A DNA stretch of 64,000 nt from Undibacterium paludis (GCF_022568815.1 NZ_JAKZHX010000005.1:124001-188000), one strand, 5' to 3'. Numbered from the stretch's first letter, positions 27,314-36,750 are shown. The notes: a model not told the origin generated them from the sequence alone. A program made the numbers and translations.

Positions 27314-29419
27314 CTATTCCCGCGAGACGGTCCCGTCTCCATATTCATCGACAGCCGGGTCGAGATTCTCAGGTGCATGAAGTATCGCCGGCCCGCGAGA
27401 GCACGCCTGCCGCGTCAGGTATTGTGTCAAGCCTTCAGCCTGAACTGCGGCTGGAATCGTCGCCTGCATTTCAGCAAGCAATTCTTCTGTCGCCCTGACT
27501 ATCCATTCCACGCTACGATATCTGGGTGAGACAATCTGGATGTTTTGCGAATCAGTCTGGTCAAAGAAACCATGCTGCAATTTATGCCTGACGTAAGAAA
27601 GCGCTGTGATACCCGGTATGGTACGTTGCTCCAGGTAGGCCTGCTTGCCACTCTCATCATAGCGGACGACGATATCCGGAAATTCATAGCCTTCATCCTC
27701 CAGCAATGCTTCGCTGATGATCTCTGGTAGCAGAGGCCTGGCATCTTCATGCCCCACTTCAAACAGCAGGATTTTCTTGAGCTTTTTCATTTCCTTTTGC
27801 TCTTCCGTATCTGTCTTTTGTATCGCTATCGTCGGGAAGTAGTCGCGGATAAAGTCATTTGATTTGGCTATCAATTCGTCCCGACTGATTTCTGGCCTGT
27901 GCTGGAAAAAACGGTCATCCATGTCCATCATCTTCCAGGCATGATTGAGGTCATGGATGAGAAATTCGAGCGGGGATTGCCAGAACTCATCGACATATAC
28001 AGACTCGGTTGACACCCCGATAAAATACACCGGTGTACCGCGTATCTTCATGAGGTCAGTTGCCGAGATATTGTCAAAGGTCGGGATGATAATGACCTCC
28101 GGCATGCGGCGCATCAGCTCTTCATAGCGATACCAGTATTTCTTCTGGAAATGCGTGCTCAAATTTTTCTCGGTGCGGCAAACCACATCAAAAAAACCTA
28201 CCACTTCGAACAGGATGCGCAAGGTAGGTTCATAAGGGCACATCGCACCATTCTGTATCGTCACGTGATGCAGCTTGTACAGCATCTGGTCGCGCATGAA
28301 AGCCAGCGCCGCGTCGTTGCGGCATTTTTCTTCCATCGCCGGGAGTGTCATCTGGCTGCGGAAATATTCAACGACTGGCAGCAACTCAAGCACCGGTGTG
28401 TTGAGGCTATTGTCATGCGATGCAAAGCGCTGGCGCAACTCACGGTATAAATCCACCGGATTCCTGACCCATTCACGTATCCATTCATGATGGGAAACAC
28501 CCTGTGTCCTCGTGAAATTTTTGGCGATGAGTGACGCCGCTATCTGCTTGTGATGACCAAAGGCAAACGAGCCTTCTTTTGCATACGGCGTCGTGATCAC
28601 GCTCTCAGGCAGCCACCTGCCATGAACCTTGCCGGTGTCGGTAATTTCAACCAGGAATCCTATGGTATCAACGATATGGCGCGGGTCAGATGGAACAGCG
28701 ATTTCCTTCAGATGATCGCGGTAGCTGTGCGTCACCGTCCTGTCCATGTAAATACGGGCTTCGTTCCCTTCACCCTTCGCTGTTTGATTGCGGGCAAAAT
28801 AGTATTTACGCCCGCCCTCTTCCGCAATACCGTATTCTGGCGTTGCAGTTCCCAGCACCTTGCTGGCGCTGACCCTGAGTGCAGCAAAGATGTTACCGGG
28901 AATACCGCTGGCATTCTGTTCATCTTCATCCACCAGCAAGCCGCCTGGCAAAGCAATACCTTCAGGGAACACTGCACGGTCCAGTGTCAGGAATTCGCGG
29001 CCATGCTGCCCGTCGCGCATGACCAGCACATCAACCGTCTTGCGCACCATGACACCCTGGTCTATGCGCTGCTTTGCCTGGACCTTCAACTGCTGGTCCG
29101 ACAGCAGGGCCTTGACCACTTCTGATCCTGGGGCCTGGTTTAAATATCTGCCTACGCAGTCTGCAATATCCTCCTTGCGAACCGGATCACGCAGACGATG
29201 AAACCAGTAAACCATATACAACAGCGATTCCGCATACAGGCTGGCCGGAAAATTTTTTGTATCAAGGTTGACCGCGTAGTTGTTCAGTATGTCCAGAACC
29301 ATGTTCGCCACATCATCTGTCTGCGCGTCTGAGAGCGAAGGCGAAATTTTCAAGACCGTTCCTGAAGATGTAATGTTGTCCGACAGTCCTGAAGTCGGCG
29401 CGGAGGCGTTCAATGTCAT
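27314..29419 (-). CDS. Uncharacterised 701-residue protein with degenerate Nudix-like domain
   Basis: Not recognised as a named family. Residues ~125-300 resemble a Nudix hydrolase fold: VDVLVMRDGQHGREFLTLDR precedes IALPGG, but the helix that should carry REUxEE reads AALRVSASKVLG, so the metal-binding glutamates are missing. Residues ~320-600 are helical, with a notable LEFLIHDLNHAWKMMDMDD stretch near 505 in which the His/Asp residues could bind metal. No signal peptide. GGAAAA precedes the ATG. It is divergent from the NACHT-WD40 gene, separated by about 500 bp; a functional link is unproven. Confidence 0.8.
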   Translation of the reverse strand: MTLNASAPTSGLSDNITSSGTVLKISPSLSDAQTDDVANMVLDILNNYAVNLDTKNFPASLYAESLLYMVYWFHRLRDPVRKEDIADCVGRYLNQAPGSEVVKALLSDQQLKVQAKQRIDQGVMVRKTVDVLVMRDGQHGREFLTLDRAVFPEGIALPGGLLVDEDEQNASGIPGNIFAALRVSASKVLGTATPEYGIAEEGGRKYYFARNQTAKGEGNEARIYMDRTVTHSYRDHLKEIAVPSDPRHIVDTIGFLVEITDTGKVHGRWLPESVITTPYAKEGSFAFGHHKQIAASLIAKNFTRTQGVSHHEWIREWVRNPVDLYRELRQRFASHDNSLNTPVLELLPVVEYFRSQMTLPAMEEKCRNDAALAFMRDQMLYKLHHVTIQNGAMCPYEPTLRILFEVVGFFDVVCRTEKNLSTHFQKKYWYRYEELMRRMPEVIIIPTFDNISATDLMKIRGTPVYFIGVSTESVYVDEFWQSPLEFLIHDLNHAWKMMDMDDRFFQHRPEISRDELIAKSNDFIRDYFPTIAIQKTDTEEQKEMKKLKKILLFEVGHEDARPLLPEIISEALLEDEGYEFPDIVVRYDESGKQAYLEQRTIPGITALSYVRHKLQHGFFDQTDSQNIQIVSPRYRSVEWIVRATEELLAEMQATIPAAVQAEGLTQYLTRQACSRGPAILHAPENLDPAVDEYGDGTVSRE

Positions 29420-29915
29420 ATTATTTTCCGTAAGGATTTTTCATACACTGGGCACGTGTACATCACCTGCCAGCATTTGCGCCGCAGACTGTCATCGAAG
29501 CAGCAATTGAAACCTACTATCATATCGCTGGATAAAGATAAACGGTACTGTATCCATCTCTCCCGCTTATAACCCGGAATCGTATTCATCACGCGCCGCT
29601 TCCACAGTGCAAGTGGTTAAGCGCCTGACAGTCGCGATGTTGGCATTTATTGCAATAAATACAAGCATCAAATTGCTCTTGTGACCACGCCAGTACATCT
29701 CGCCCCAGTCGAAATACTGATGATCTCCTTTTTTCATTTGACGCCTGCCTCCTCAGTCAATCAATAGAACGCAGCATTAACACAAAGGCAAATTCTCTCC
29801 TTTTTGCCACACAAATAGCTATATCTTTTCAATACAACCCAATGCTACCAATACAGCTTGACCATTAAATCAAATCGTTTTAAGATTTGCCATCCCTCCT
29901 GATAAAAGGCACATC
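29420..29915. other. Divergent intergenic region upstream of the NACHT gene
   Basis: Contains a small candidate gene on the reverse strand (29567-29737) and a perfect 16-bp palindrome ATTTATTGCAATAAAT at 29645-29660. The 150 bp before 29916 are AT-rich and hold the promoter of the NACHT gene. Confidence 0.45.
29567..29737 (-). CDS. Candidate small protein (56 residues), coding status uncertain
   Basis: An ATG at 29737 preceded by AGGAGG (10 bases away) opens a 56-residue frame starting MKKGDHQYFDWGEMYW. An overlapping frame without an ATG ends at 29589 and encodes a Cys-rich stretch CIYCNKCQHRDC, so either a frameshifted zinc- or Fe-S-binding small protein or chance. It is upstream of the 701-residue gene on the same strand, with 147 bp between them. 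Confidence 0.25.
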   Translation of the reverse strand: MKKGDHQYFDWGEMYWRGHKSNLMLVFIAINANIATVRRLTTCTVEAARDEYDSGL

Positions 29916-32900
29916 ATGGCTATCCCTCCCCCAGCCACTCAGAAAGAGCCGGCAAATCAGCAAGACTCACCTACCAATTCCCGCAAATTAAGTCGCGCAC
30001 AAGCCAATAATGTAGTGCGTCGCCTGCAAGACAAGCTCAGTCCGGCTGCACGCGAACTTAGCGACAAAATCTTGCAAAACCTGGATGACGAAGGATCGGT
30101 CGTACTAAAGACCCTGCACACGATTCTGTTCCCCATGGCAGAAACCAAAAGCGCCAGCGCACAACTGTCCAAGCTGTTACGCACCATCACCGATGCTGCG
30201 CAGACACAAGGCCTGTCGCTGGGATTTATTTATGAGGGAGCCAAAGACCAGGGCACGGCCAAGCGCAGATTGTGGTTCACTGGTCCGCCGCCAACCCCTA
30301 TTGCAGAACTGGAGGGCTTAAGCGCCATACCAGAAAATCGCCTCATCATAGGCCAGACCGGCATGCCTGTTGGTGAAGCCCCTGTGGTAGCGCTGATCAC
30401 CTACAACGAGAACGAGTTTGCCGCCGTGCGCAAGACTTTCTGGGCAGACGACAGTACGCCGCCTGCCACCAACAAACACCATGCCGGTCAAGTGGTCAGC
30501 GTTGATGAGTTAGGGCAGCATGGCAATGTGCGCGTGCTTCACTACCATAGCCGCCAGGGTAATAGAGAATCACAGCGCGCCGCCAGTGATCTGCATCTGG
30601 CCTACAAACCCGCAGCCATTGTCAGCGTCGGTATTGCCTTTGGTGTTGACGAGCATAAACAAAAAGTGGGGGACGTGCTGGTTTCCAAATTCATCGTGGA
30701 CTATGAGTCGGCACGCGTCAACAAAAATGGCAGCTTCACGCTGGCCAATGACCGCCCTCCCGCCTCACGCCGCCTGGTGCGCACGCTTGAGACTCTTGAT
30801 GTTCGCAATAAACATGATCACAGCAAACCTGATTGGCCCACCCTGGAATTTGGCGGCATGCTGACCGGCGAAAAGCTGGTGGACAACCATGACTATCGCG
30901 AAAACCTGAAAGCCATAGCAGGGCAAGGGGGCATCGTCGGTGGTGAAATGGAAGCCGCCGGCATTGCCAAAGCGCTCGACGATACAAGCGTGGACTGGAT
31001 AGTCGTCAAAGCCATCTGCGACTTTGCCGATGGCAATAAGGGCGAAGGTAAAGAGAACAAGCAAAAACTTGCAGCGACCAATGCGGCAATGGTGATCAAG
31101 GCCATGCTTGATGACGGACAACTGTATGGTGACATTGCCGAAGATGCAGAACGCCCACATTCAACAGCAAACGCCGTCACCGACAAACTTGCCGCAACGG
31201 CCTTGCGTCGCCAATGCCTTGAACGCGTCCATCTCGAAGTTATTGATGACGGCAAGCACCTGGTAAGCGGCCAATATGGTTATCGCGCAGAATTGCATGC
31301 TCTGGAGGCTGCAAGTTACCAGAAAAGCCAAGACAATGACCCCAGAAAGGTCGTCGCATTTGACGACATCCTGACCTGGCTAAGTGAGCCAGAAGAACGC
31401 CCCATCTATGCCCTGCTTGGCGAATACGGCATGGGTAAAACCACCACACTACAGCGTGTCACGGCGCACCTGCGGCAGCAGCGCAACCAGAACGTCGACA
31501 GTCCAGCACCGCTATACTTCGACTTGCGCAAGGTAGACACATTGCTGGCTGCAAGCGCATTGCACCCCGGAAAAGTGCCCACGCTGCAAGAAACCATCAA
31601 CGATTGCTTGCGCAACGGTTATCTGCAAACCGATGGTGTGCTGCCCACTTATGAAGATGTAGTGGACAGCATCGATAACGGTGCGCTGGTGATTTTTGAC
31701 GGGCTTGACGAAGTGCTGTCACGCATAGGCGACAAGCAAGGCCTGAGTTTTACAGCCAATTTGTTGCGCGTGCTGCCAGAGGCACGTGAGCGGCAAAAAA
31801 ACAAAGCCCAGAGCAAGCTGCCACGTGTGCTGCTGAGCTGTCGCACCCAGTTTTTTCGCTCGCTGTCTGAACAAGACAATCACTTGACCGGTGAACACCG
31901 AGGTAGCCACAATCAAAGCCAGTACCGTGCCTTGCTATTGCAGCCGCTGACAGAGCAGCAAATACGCAGCTATATGACAGCGGTATTCCCCAATACCAAT
32001 ATTGAACAGTTGATGGCGCAGATTGAGGCGGTGCATAACCTGCGTGAGCTGGCCGGACGGCCCTTCACATTAAAACTGGTGGCCGACTTTGTGCCCATGC
32101 TGGAACAGTGGCGCGCTCAGGGCAAGCGCGTGACAGGCGCCACCTTATACCGTGAAGTGGCCAAACAATGGCTGATCCGCGACAAAGAAAAACAGAGTTT
32201 CCAACCAGAAGACAAGCTGCTACTGGCAAGCGCACTGGCAGCGCATTTCTGGCGCAACAAACTCAAAGGCATCACAGCCAAACAACTGGAAAGCTGGCTG
32301 GGTCAGTGGTTGGCGCAGCAAGGTCCGTATGAAGACTTTCAAACCAAACCACGTGATCTATTGCAGGAAGATTTGCGCAATTCCACCTTCCTCAAGCGTG
32401 TCGATGTGGAGGGCAAAGACAGCCGCTTTGAATTCGCCCATACCTCCTTGCAAGAGTTCTTTCTGGCAGAGTATTTGTTACAGGCACTGCTCAGTGACAA
32501 CGCTGATGCGCGCGATGCCTGGCGCCTGCCCATGGTCAGTAATGAAACACTGGACTTTCTGGGCCAGTTATTGGCTGAATGGGCCCCGGATGCTGGCGGG
32601 CCAGCCCCCTTGCAAACACTGGCGGTGTGGCGCAGCCCTTACCTGGCGCTGGCCAGTGAGTTGCAGTTAGCCTACGGCTTGCGTGCACATGCTTCAGGCT
32701 GGCCCCTGCCGCGCCTGGATGGCATGGACCTGCAGGGTGCAGACCTGAGCGACTGGCGTTTTGGTAGTCGTCGTGAAGCGCCCCTTCCTAGCAGCGAGAC
32801 ACATCGTCGCCTGAATCTGGCAGGCTGTAACTTTAGCCACGGCAATTTGCGACGTGCCAAATTCTGGAATGTCGATTTGCGTGCTGCTGTGTTTGATCAC

Positions 32901-34994
32901 AGTCATTGCGACCAGGCAGAGGTACTGCATTGTGAACTGGCAAATAGCAGCTGGGCTGAAGCAGCGGCAGATGGCATGCAGATGCGGCCGCAGGTGGCGT
33001 CAGAAATCCGGGCAGCTTGGGTGCCGCCTGGGCATCATGTGGAAGCACAAAGAAAATTAGCCTGGTTACGTGGGCATACGTCTGGCGTAACATCCTGCAC
33101 GTTTTCGCCTGATGGGCATAGCCTGCTCTCGGCTTCACATGACAACACCCTGCGTCTATGGGAGACCGCCACCGGCACGCTGCTACGAGTGTTTGTTGGA
33201 CATGCGGATACGGTGACGTCCTGTGTGTTTTCGAGAGATGGGCATAAACTGCTCTCAGCTTCACTTGACAAGACCCTGCGCCTATGGGAGACCGCCACCG
33301 GCACACTGCTACGGGAGTTTGTTGGACATTTGTCTTCAGTGACATCTTGCGTTTTTTCGCCTGATGGGCAGAGTGTACTCTCTGCTTCAATGGACACTAC
33401 CCTGCGACTTTGGGAGGTCGCCACCGGCAAGCTGCTACGGATAATTGTTAGGTGCTCGTCTCATATGACGTCTTGCGCGTTTTCGCCAGATGGGCAGAGT
33501 GTACTCTCAGCTTCAACGGACACTACCCTGCGACTTTGGGAGACTGCTACCGGCAGGCTGCTGCGGGAGTTTGTTGGGCATACGGATTGTGTGACATCCT
33601 GCGCTTTTTCGCCTGACGGGCATAGTGTACTCTCGGCTTCAGAAGATAAGACCCTGCGCCTGTGGGAGATCGCCCCCGGCAGGCTGCTGCGGGAGTTTGT
33701 TGGACATACGGATTGTGTGACATCCTGCGCTTTTTCGCCCGACGGACATAGCCTGCTCTCGGCTTCAGACGACGAAACCCTGCGGCTGTGGGAGACCACC
33801 ACCGGCACGCTGCTACAGAAGTTTGTTGGACATACGGATAGGGTAACGTCCTGCGCGTTTTCGCCTGATGGGCGTAACCTGCTCTCGGCTTCAAAAGATA
33901 AGACCCTGCGCCTGTGGGAGATATCCACTTTCACGTTGCTCCGAGAGTTTGTTGGTAATTCGTCTTGGGTGGCCTTCTGTGCGTTCTCGCCTGATGGGTT
34001 TAACGTAATCACGGGTTCTAACGACAAGAGCCTGCACCTGTGGGAGACCGCCACCGGCACGCTGCTACGGGAGTTTGTTGGAACTTCATATTGTGTGACA
34101 TCCTGCGCGTTTTCGCCAGATGGACATAGCCTGCTCTCGGGTACATATGAAGGCTACCTGATCCTGTTGGAGACCGCCACTGGCACGCAGCTACGTACGT
34201 TTTCTGGACATGGGGATATTGTGCACTTCTGCGCGTTTTCGCCAGATGGACATAGCCTGCTCTCAGCTTCATATGAAGGAACCCTACACCTGTGGGAGAC
34301 AGCCACCGGCAAGCTGCTCCGGAAGTTTGTTGGACACTCAGGTACGGTGTTGTCCTGTGCGTTTTCGCCTGATGGGCATAGTATGCTCTCAGCTACTGAC
34401 AAGACCCTGCGCCTGTGGGAGACTGCCACCGGTACACTGCTACAGGAGTTTGTTGGCCATACCGGTGCGGTGACGTCCTGCGCGTTTTCGCCTAATGGGT
34501 ATAGTGTGCTCTCTGCTTCATACGACAGCACCCTACGCCTGTGGGAGACTGCCACCGGTACACTGCTACAGGAGTTTTTTGGACATGCGGATTGGGTGAC
34601 GTCCTGCGCGTTTTCGCCTGATGGGAGTAGCGTGCTCTCGGCTTCAGACGACAGCACCCTGCGCCTGTGGGAGTCTGCCACCGGTACACTGCTACAGGAG
34701 TTTGTTGGACATACGGATTGGGTGACGTCCTGTGTGTTTTCACCTGACGGGCGCAACATTCTCTCGACTTCAGACGACAACACCATACGCCTTTGGGATG
34801 CAGCCACCGGGCAAACACTGCGCGTCAGTACGATCATGGACGGTGGCGCTGCTGCCTGGATTCCCGCTACCAACACCTTGTTGAACGCCAGTGGAAATGT
34901 ATGGCGTTACCTGAAATGGCGTGCCATGGATGAGAACAACTGGCCTGTCGTCTGGCAGCTCAGCCCTGATGAAATGAAGGATGCATTGTCGTAA
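29916..34994 (+). CDS. PNP-NACHT-WD40 STAND protein (NLR-like; candidate anti-phage or self/non-self sensor)
   Basis: A 1692-residue cytosolic protein. Residues 1-150 are helical, then a nucleoside phosphorylase domain (~153-395) with GEMEAAG at 343-349 and the catalytic-type DFAD at 369-372. A NACHT NTPase follows, with Walker A GEYGMGKTT at 502-510 and Walker B VIFDGLDE ending at 599; the winged-helix end FAHTSLQEFF is near 840. A short pentapeptide-like stretch (~925-1020) precedes 14 WD40 repeats (~1050-1640). In established systems (bacterial Avs/bNACHT, fungal NLRs) the C-terminal repeats sense a ligand, NACHT oligomerises, and the N-terminal effector acts; PNP effectors have been shown to cleave ATP. 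This role is inferred here. AAAGG precedes the ATG. Confidence 0.93.
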   Translation: MAIPPPATQKEPANQQDSPTNSRKLSRAQANNVVRRLQDKLSPAARELSDKILQNLDDEGSVVLKTLHTILFPMAETKSASAQLSKLLRTITDAAQTQGLSLGFIYEGAKDQGTAKRRLWFTGPPPTPIAELEGLSAIPENRLIIGQTGMPVGEAPVVALITYNENEFAAVRKTFWADDSTPPATNKHHAGQVVSVDELGQHGNVRVLHYHSRQGNRESQRAASDLHLAYKPAAIVSVGIAFGVDEHKQKVGDVLVSKFIVDYESARVNKNGSFTLANDRPPASRRLVRTLETLDVRNKHDHSKPDWPTLEFGGMLTGEKLVDNHDYRENLKAIAGQGGIVGGEMEAAGIAKALDDTSVDWIVVKAICDFADGNKGEGKENKQKLAATNAAMVIKAMLDDGQLYGDIAEDAERPHSTANAVTDKLAATALRRQCLERVHLEVIDDGKHLVSGQYGYRAELHALEAASYQKSQDNDPRKVVAFDDILTWLSEPEERPIYALLGEYGMGKTTTLQRVTAHLRQQRNQNVDSPAPLYFDLRKVDTLLAASALHPGKVPTLQETINDCLRNGYLQTDGVLPTYEDVVDSIDNGALVIFDGLDEVLSRIGDKQGLSFTANLLRVLPEARERQKNKAQSKLPRVLLSCRTQFFRSLSEQDNHLTGEHRGSHNQSQYRALLLQPLTEQQIRSYMTAVFPNTNIEQLMAQIEAVHNLRELAGRPFTLKLVADFVPMLEQWRAQGKRVTGATLYREVAKQWLIRDKEKQSFQPEDKLLLASALAAHFWRNKLKGITAKQLESWLGQWLAQQGPYEDFQTKPRDLLQEDLRNSTFLKRVDVEGKDSRFEFAHTSLQEFFLAEYLLQALLSDNADARDAWRLPMVSNETLDFLGQLLAEWAPDAGGPAPLQTLAVWRSPYLALASELQLAYGLRAHASGWPLPRLDGMDLQGADLSDWRFGSRREAPLPSSETHRRLNLAGCNFSHGNLRRAKFWNVDLRAAVFDHSHCDQAEVLHCELANSSWAEAAADGMQMRPQVASEIRAAWVPPGHHVEAQRKLAWLRGHTSGVTSCTFSPDGHSLLSASHDNTLRLWETATGTLLRVFVGHADTVTSCVFSRDGHKLLSASLDKTLRLWETATGTLLREFVGHLSSVTSCVFSPDGQSVLSASMDTTLRLWEVATGKLLRIIVRCSSHMTSCAFSPDGQSVLSASTDTTLRLWETATGRLLREFVGHTDCVTSCAFSPDGHSVLSASEDKTLRLWEIAPGRLLREFVGHTDCVTSCAFSPDGHSLLSASDDETLRLWETTTGTLLQKFVGHTDRVTSCAFSPDGRNLLSASKDKTLRLWEISTFTLLREFVGNSSWVAFCAFSPDGFNVITGSNDKSLHLWETATGTLLREFVGTSYCVTSCAFSPDGHSLLSGTYEGYLILLETATGTQLRTFSGHGDIVHFCAFSPDGHSLLSASYEGTLHLWETATGKLLRKFVGHSGTVLSCAFSPDGHSMLSATDKTLRLWETATGTLLQEFVGHTGAVTSCAFSPNGYSVLSASYDSTLRLWETATGTLLQEFFGHADWVTSCAFSPDGSSVLSASDDSTLRLWESATGTLLQEFVGHTDWVTSCVFSPDGRNILSTSDDNTIRLWDAATGQTLRVSTIMDGGAAAWIPATNTLLNASGNVWRYLKWRAMDENNWPVVWQLSPDEMKDALS
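33061..34827 (+). repeat. Fourteen tandem 126-bp WD40-coding repeats
   Basis: Units of 42 codons repeat 14 times within the NACHT gene; unit 11 is one codon short. Each encodes the pattern TSCAFSPDG, LLSAS, LRLWETATGTLL. Nucleotide identity between units is high, for example in the shared TGCGCCTGTGGGAGAC, which indicates recent duplication or ongoing homogenisation. Variation is concentrated at the three residues after VGH, at two residues after SPDG and at the residues flanking the Asp after SAS. Confidence 0.95.
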
Positions 34995-35480
34995 TCAGGT
35001 GGGATGAGGGTCAGTCAGGGTTTGCACAAAATTGGCCCGGACGGTTTTTGCGTCGGTCATACCGCTATCGCAATGAGCACGATGCCCCCAAACCGTCATT
35101 CCCGCGTGCTTTTAGCGGGAATCCATCGTTGATGACCTGTACAGACAGTAAGACGGGCGAGGCTAATTAAGCATGGATACCCGCCTGCGCGCGTATAACG
35201 AATTGTAAAGCACGGTGAGCTGCAAGCTTTGGGGTGATTTTGGGTAAATCCTATCAATGAGTGATGTCATTTTTAGCATCTAGCTTATCCATCTCACGGT
35301 CGATCACTGATCCCAATCATTGATGTGCACCACCTCCATTTTGCCAAATCCTGTTTGAGTTTCTAGAGCCTTACATTGATTTAATTCAGCTTTACCATTT
35401 TGCATGATAAGCAAAAAAATATTGATGTATATTTACATCGCACATTTTTCTGCAAAAAATCCCACTGAAAGGATCTTTGT
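34995..35480. other. Intergenic region with dispersed repeat
   Basis: No gene. It contains a palindromic dispersed repeat at 35095-35130 (GTCATTCCCGCG, then GCGGGAATCCATCG), related to 4265-4295. The last 150 bp form the AT-rich promoter of the HAF-repeat gene. Confidence 0.5.
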
Positions 35481-36608
35481 ATGCATCATGCACTGCGTAG
35501 CTGTTTTCTCTTGCTGGCCATGGCGGGTGTTGACGCTGGTATTGAGGCCCGTGCGACCACTCAGTCACTGGGCATCATTTCGCCGAAAAAAGGCGGCTCT
35601 GTGGCGTATGACATGAATGCCTCTGGCCAGGTGGCTGCGGTGATCAAGGATGAGAAAGACCGGCAGCATGCCGTGTTTTTTGAAAAGGGGAAAATGATCC
35701 CGCTGGATGCGCTCGATGAGACAGAAAGCGAGGCAAAACGCATCAATGACAAAGGCGAGATCGTCGGTTCAAGTTCCAGAAAAAATGGCACCTGGATGGC
35801 TTTCATCTACAGCAAGGCCAATGGCATGCAGGAACTGGGCACCCTGGGCGGCCCCAGCAGCCATGGCACGGCTATCAATAACAGTGGTACAGCTGTCGGT
35901 TTTGCCGATACGGCCAATGGCGAGTGGCATGCCTTTCTGCGCCAGCCGGGTGAGCCGCTCAAGGACCTCGGTACCTTCGGCGGCAAAGTCAGCTATGCCA
36001 GCGGCATCAACAACCTGGGTCAGGTCGTGGGTACGGCGACGACCACAGATGGCTTCCGTCACGCTTTTGTGTATGATGCGGCACGCGGCATGGTTGACCT
36101 GGGCACGCTCGGTGGCCGCTACAGTTCTGCCACGGCCATCAATGACCAGGGCATGATCGTTGGTACGTCAGAAATGCCGGACCGCCGTTGGCATGCCTTT
36201 GTCCATGACGGCAAGCGCATGACAGACCTTGGCGCCATCATCGGTACGGGCAACAGTTTTGCCACTGACATCAATAATGCCGGCCATGTGGTCGGTACGG
36301 TAGATATTGACTCTATCGATCTGCGTGTCTCATTTGTCTGGCGCGACAACAAGATGCTGCTGCACCCGGCTGGCAAGGGGCTGTACCTGACCAATGCCAT
36401 CAACAACCAGGAACTGGTCATCGGCGCAACCTATGACCGTGGCTTGAATGCGGCCACCATGCATTCCAATACTGCGCCATTTGTCGATCTGGGCGGCACC
36501 AGGATACTGAGTTTTAACATGGTGATGATGCTGCTGGCCGGTATAGGGGTGATCTTCCGCAAACGCTTCAAGGGGCTTTTGTTTGATGGCTATGCCTCCA
36601 GGGCCTGA
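35481..36608 (+). CDS. Exported HAF-repeat protein
   Basis: A 375-residue protein with a signal peptide (HHALRSCFLLLAMAGVDAG) and about six HAF repeats of ~45 residues, each with a core such as LGTLGG, then S-ATAIN-G-VVG, then WHAF (repeats begin near residues 40, 85, 130, 175, 220). The repeats probably form a beta-propeller. The C-terminus has a hydrophobic segment followed by RKRFKG, like a membrane or sorting tail but without a PEP motif. AAAGGA precedes the ATG. It stands alone, with a terminator 43 bp downstream. Confidence 0.85.
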   Translation: MHHALRSCFLLLAMAGVDAGIEARATTQSLGIISPKKGGSVAYDMNASGQVAAVIKDEKDRQHAVFFEKGKMIPLDALDETESEAKRINDKGEIVGSSSRKNGTWMAFIYSKANGMQELGTLGGPSSHGTAINNSGTAVGFADTANGEWHAFLRQPGEPLKDLGTFGGKVSYASGINNLGQVVGTATTTDGFRHAFVYDAARGMVDLGTLGGRYSSATAINDQGMIVGTSEMPDRRWHAFVHDGKRMTDLGAIIGTGNSFATDINNAGHVVGTVDIDSIDLRVSFVWRDNKMLLHPAGKGLYLTNAINNQELVIGATYDRGLNAATMHSNTAPFVDLGGTRILSFNMVMMLLAGIGVIFRKRFKGLLFDGYASRA

Positions 36609-36650
36609 GTCAGTATGAACTGACCACAGCATCAAGCCATGAGTCTGGTA

Positions 36651-36680
36651 AGGCGCAATGATATTGCGCCTTATTTTTTG
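36651..36680 (+). terminator. Rho-independent terminator after HAF-repeat gene
   Basis: AAGGCGCAAT and its complement form a perfect 10-bp stem with a 3-base loop, followed by ATTTTTT. Confidence 0.9.
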
Positions 36681-36750
36681 TCTGGTTTAAGCCAATTTTG
36701 CGTTACTGCATTGCCCGGCCTGACCCGCATCTTTCTTGTGCAGGCCGGTG

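Noticed and set aside
33061-34827. Regular 126-bp repeats suggesting a CRISPR array or satellite
   Set aside because: All units are in one open frame and encode WD40 blades; there are no short identical repeats separated by unique spacers.
33035-34876. Several long open frames on the reverse strand across the WD40 region
   Set aside because: They are antisense shadows produced by the repeated codon pattern; their translations are low-complexity repeats with no start signals.
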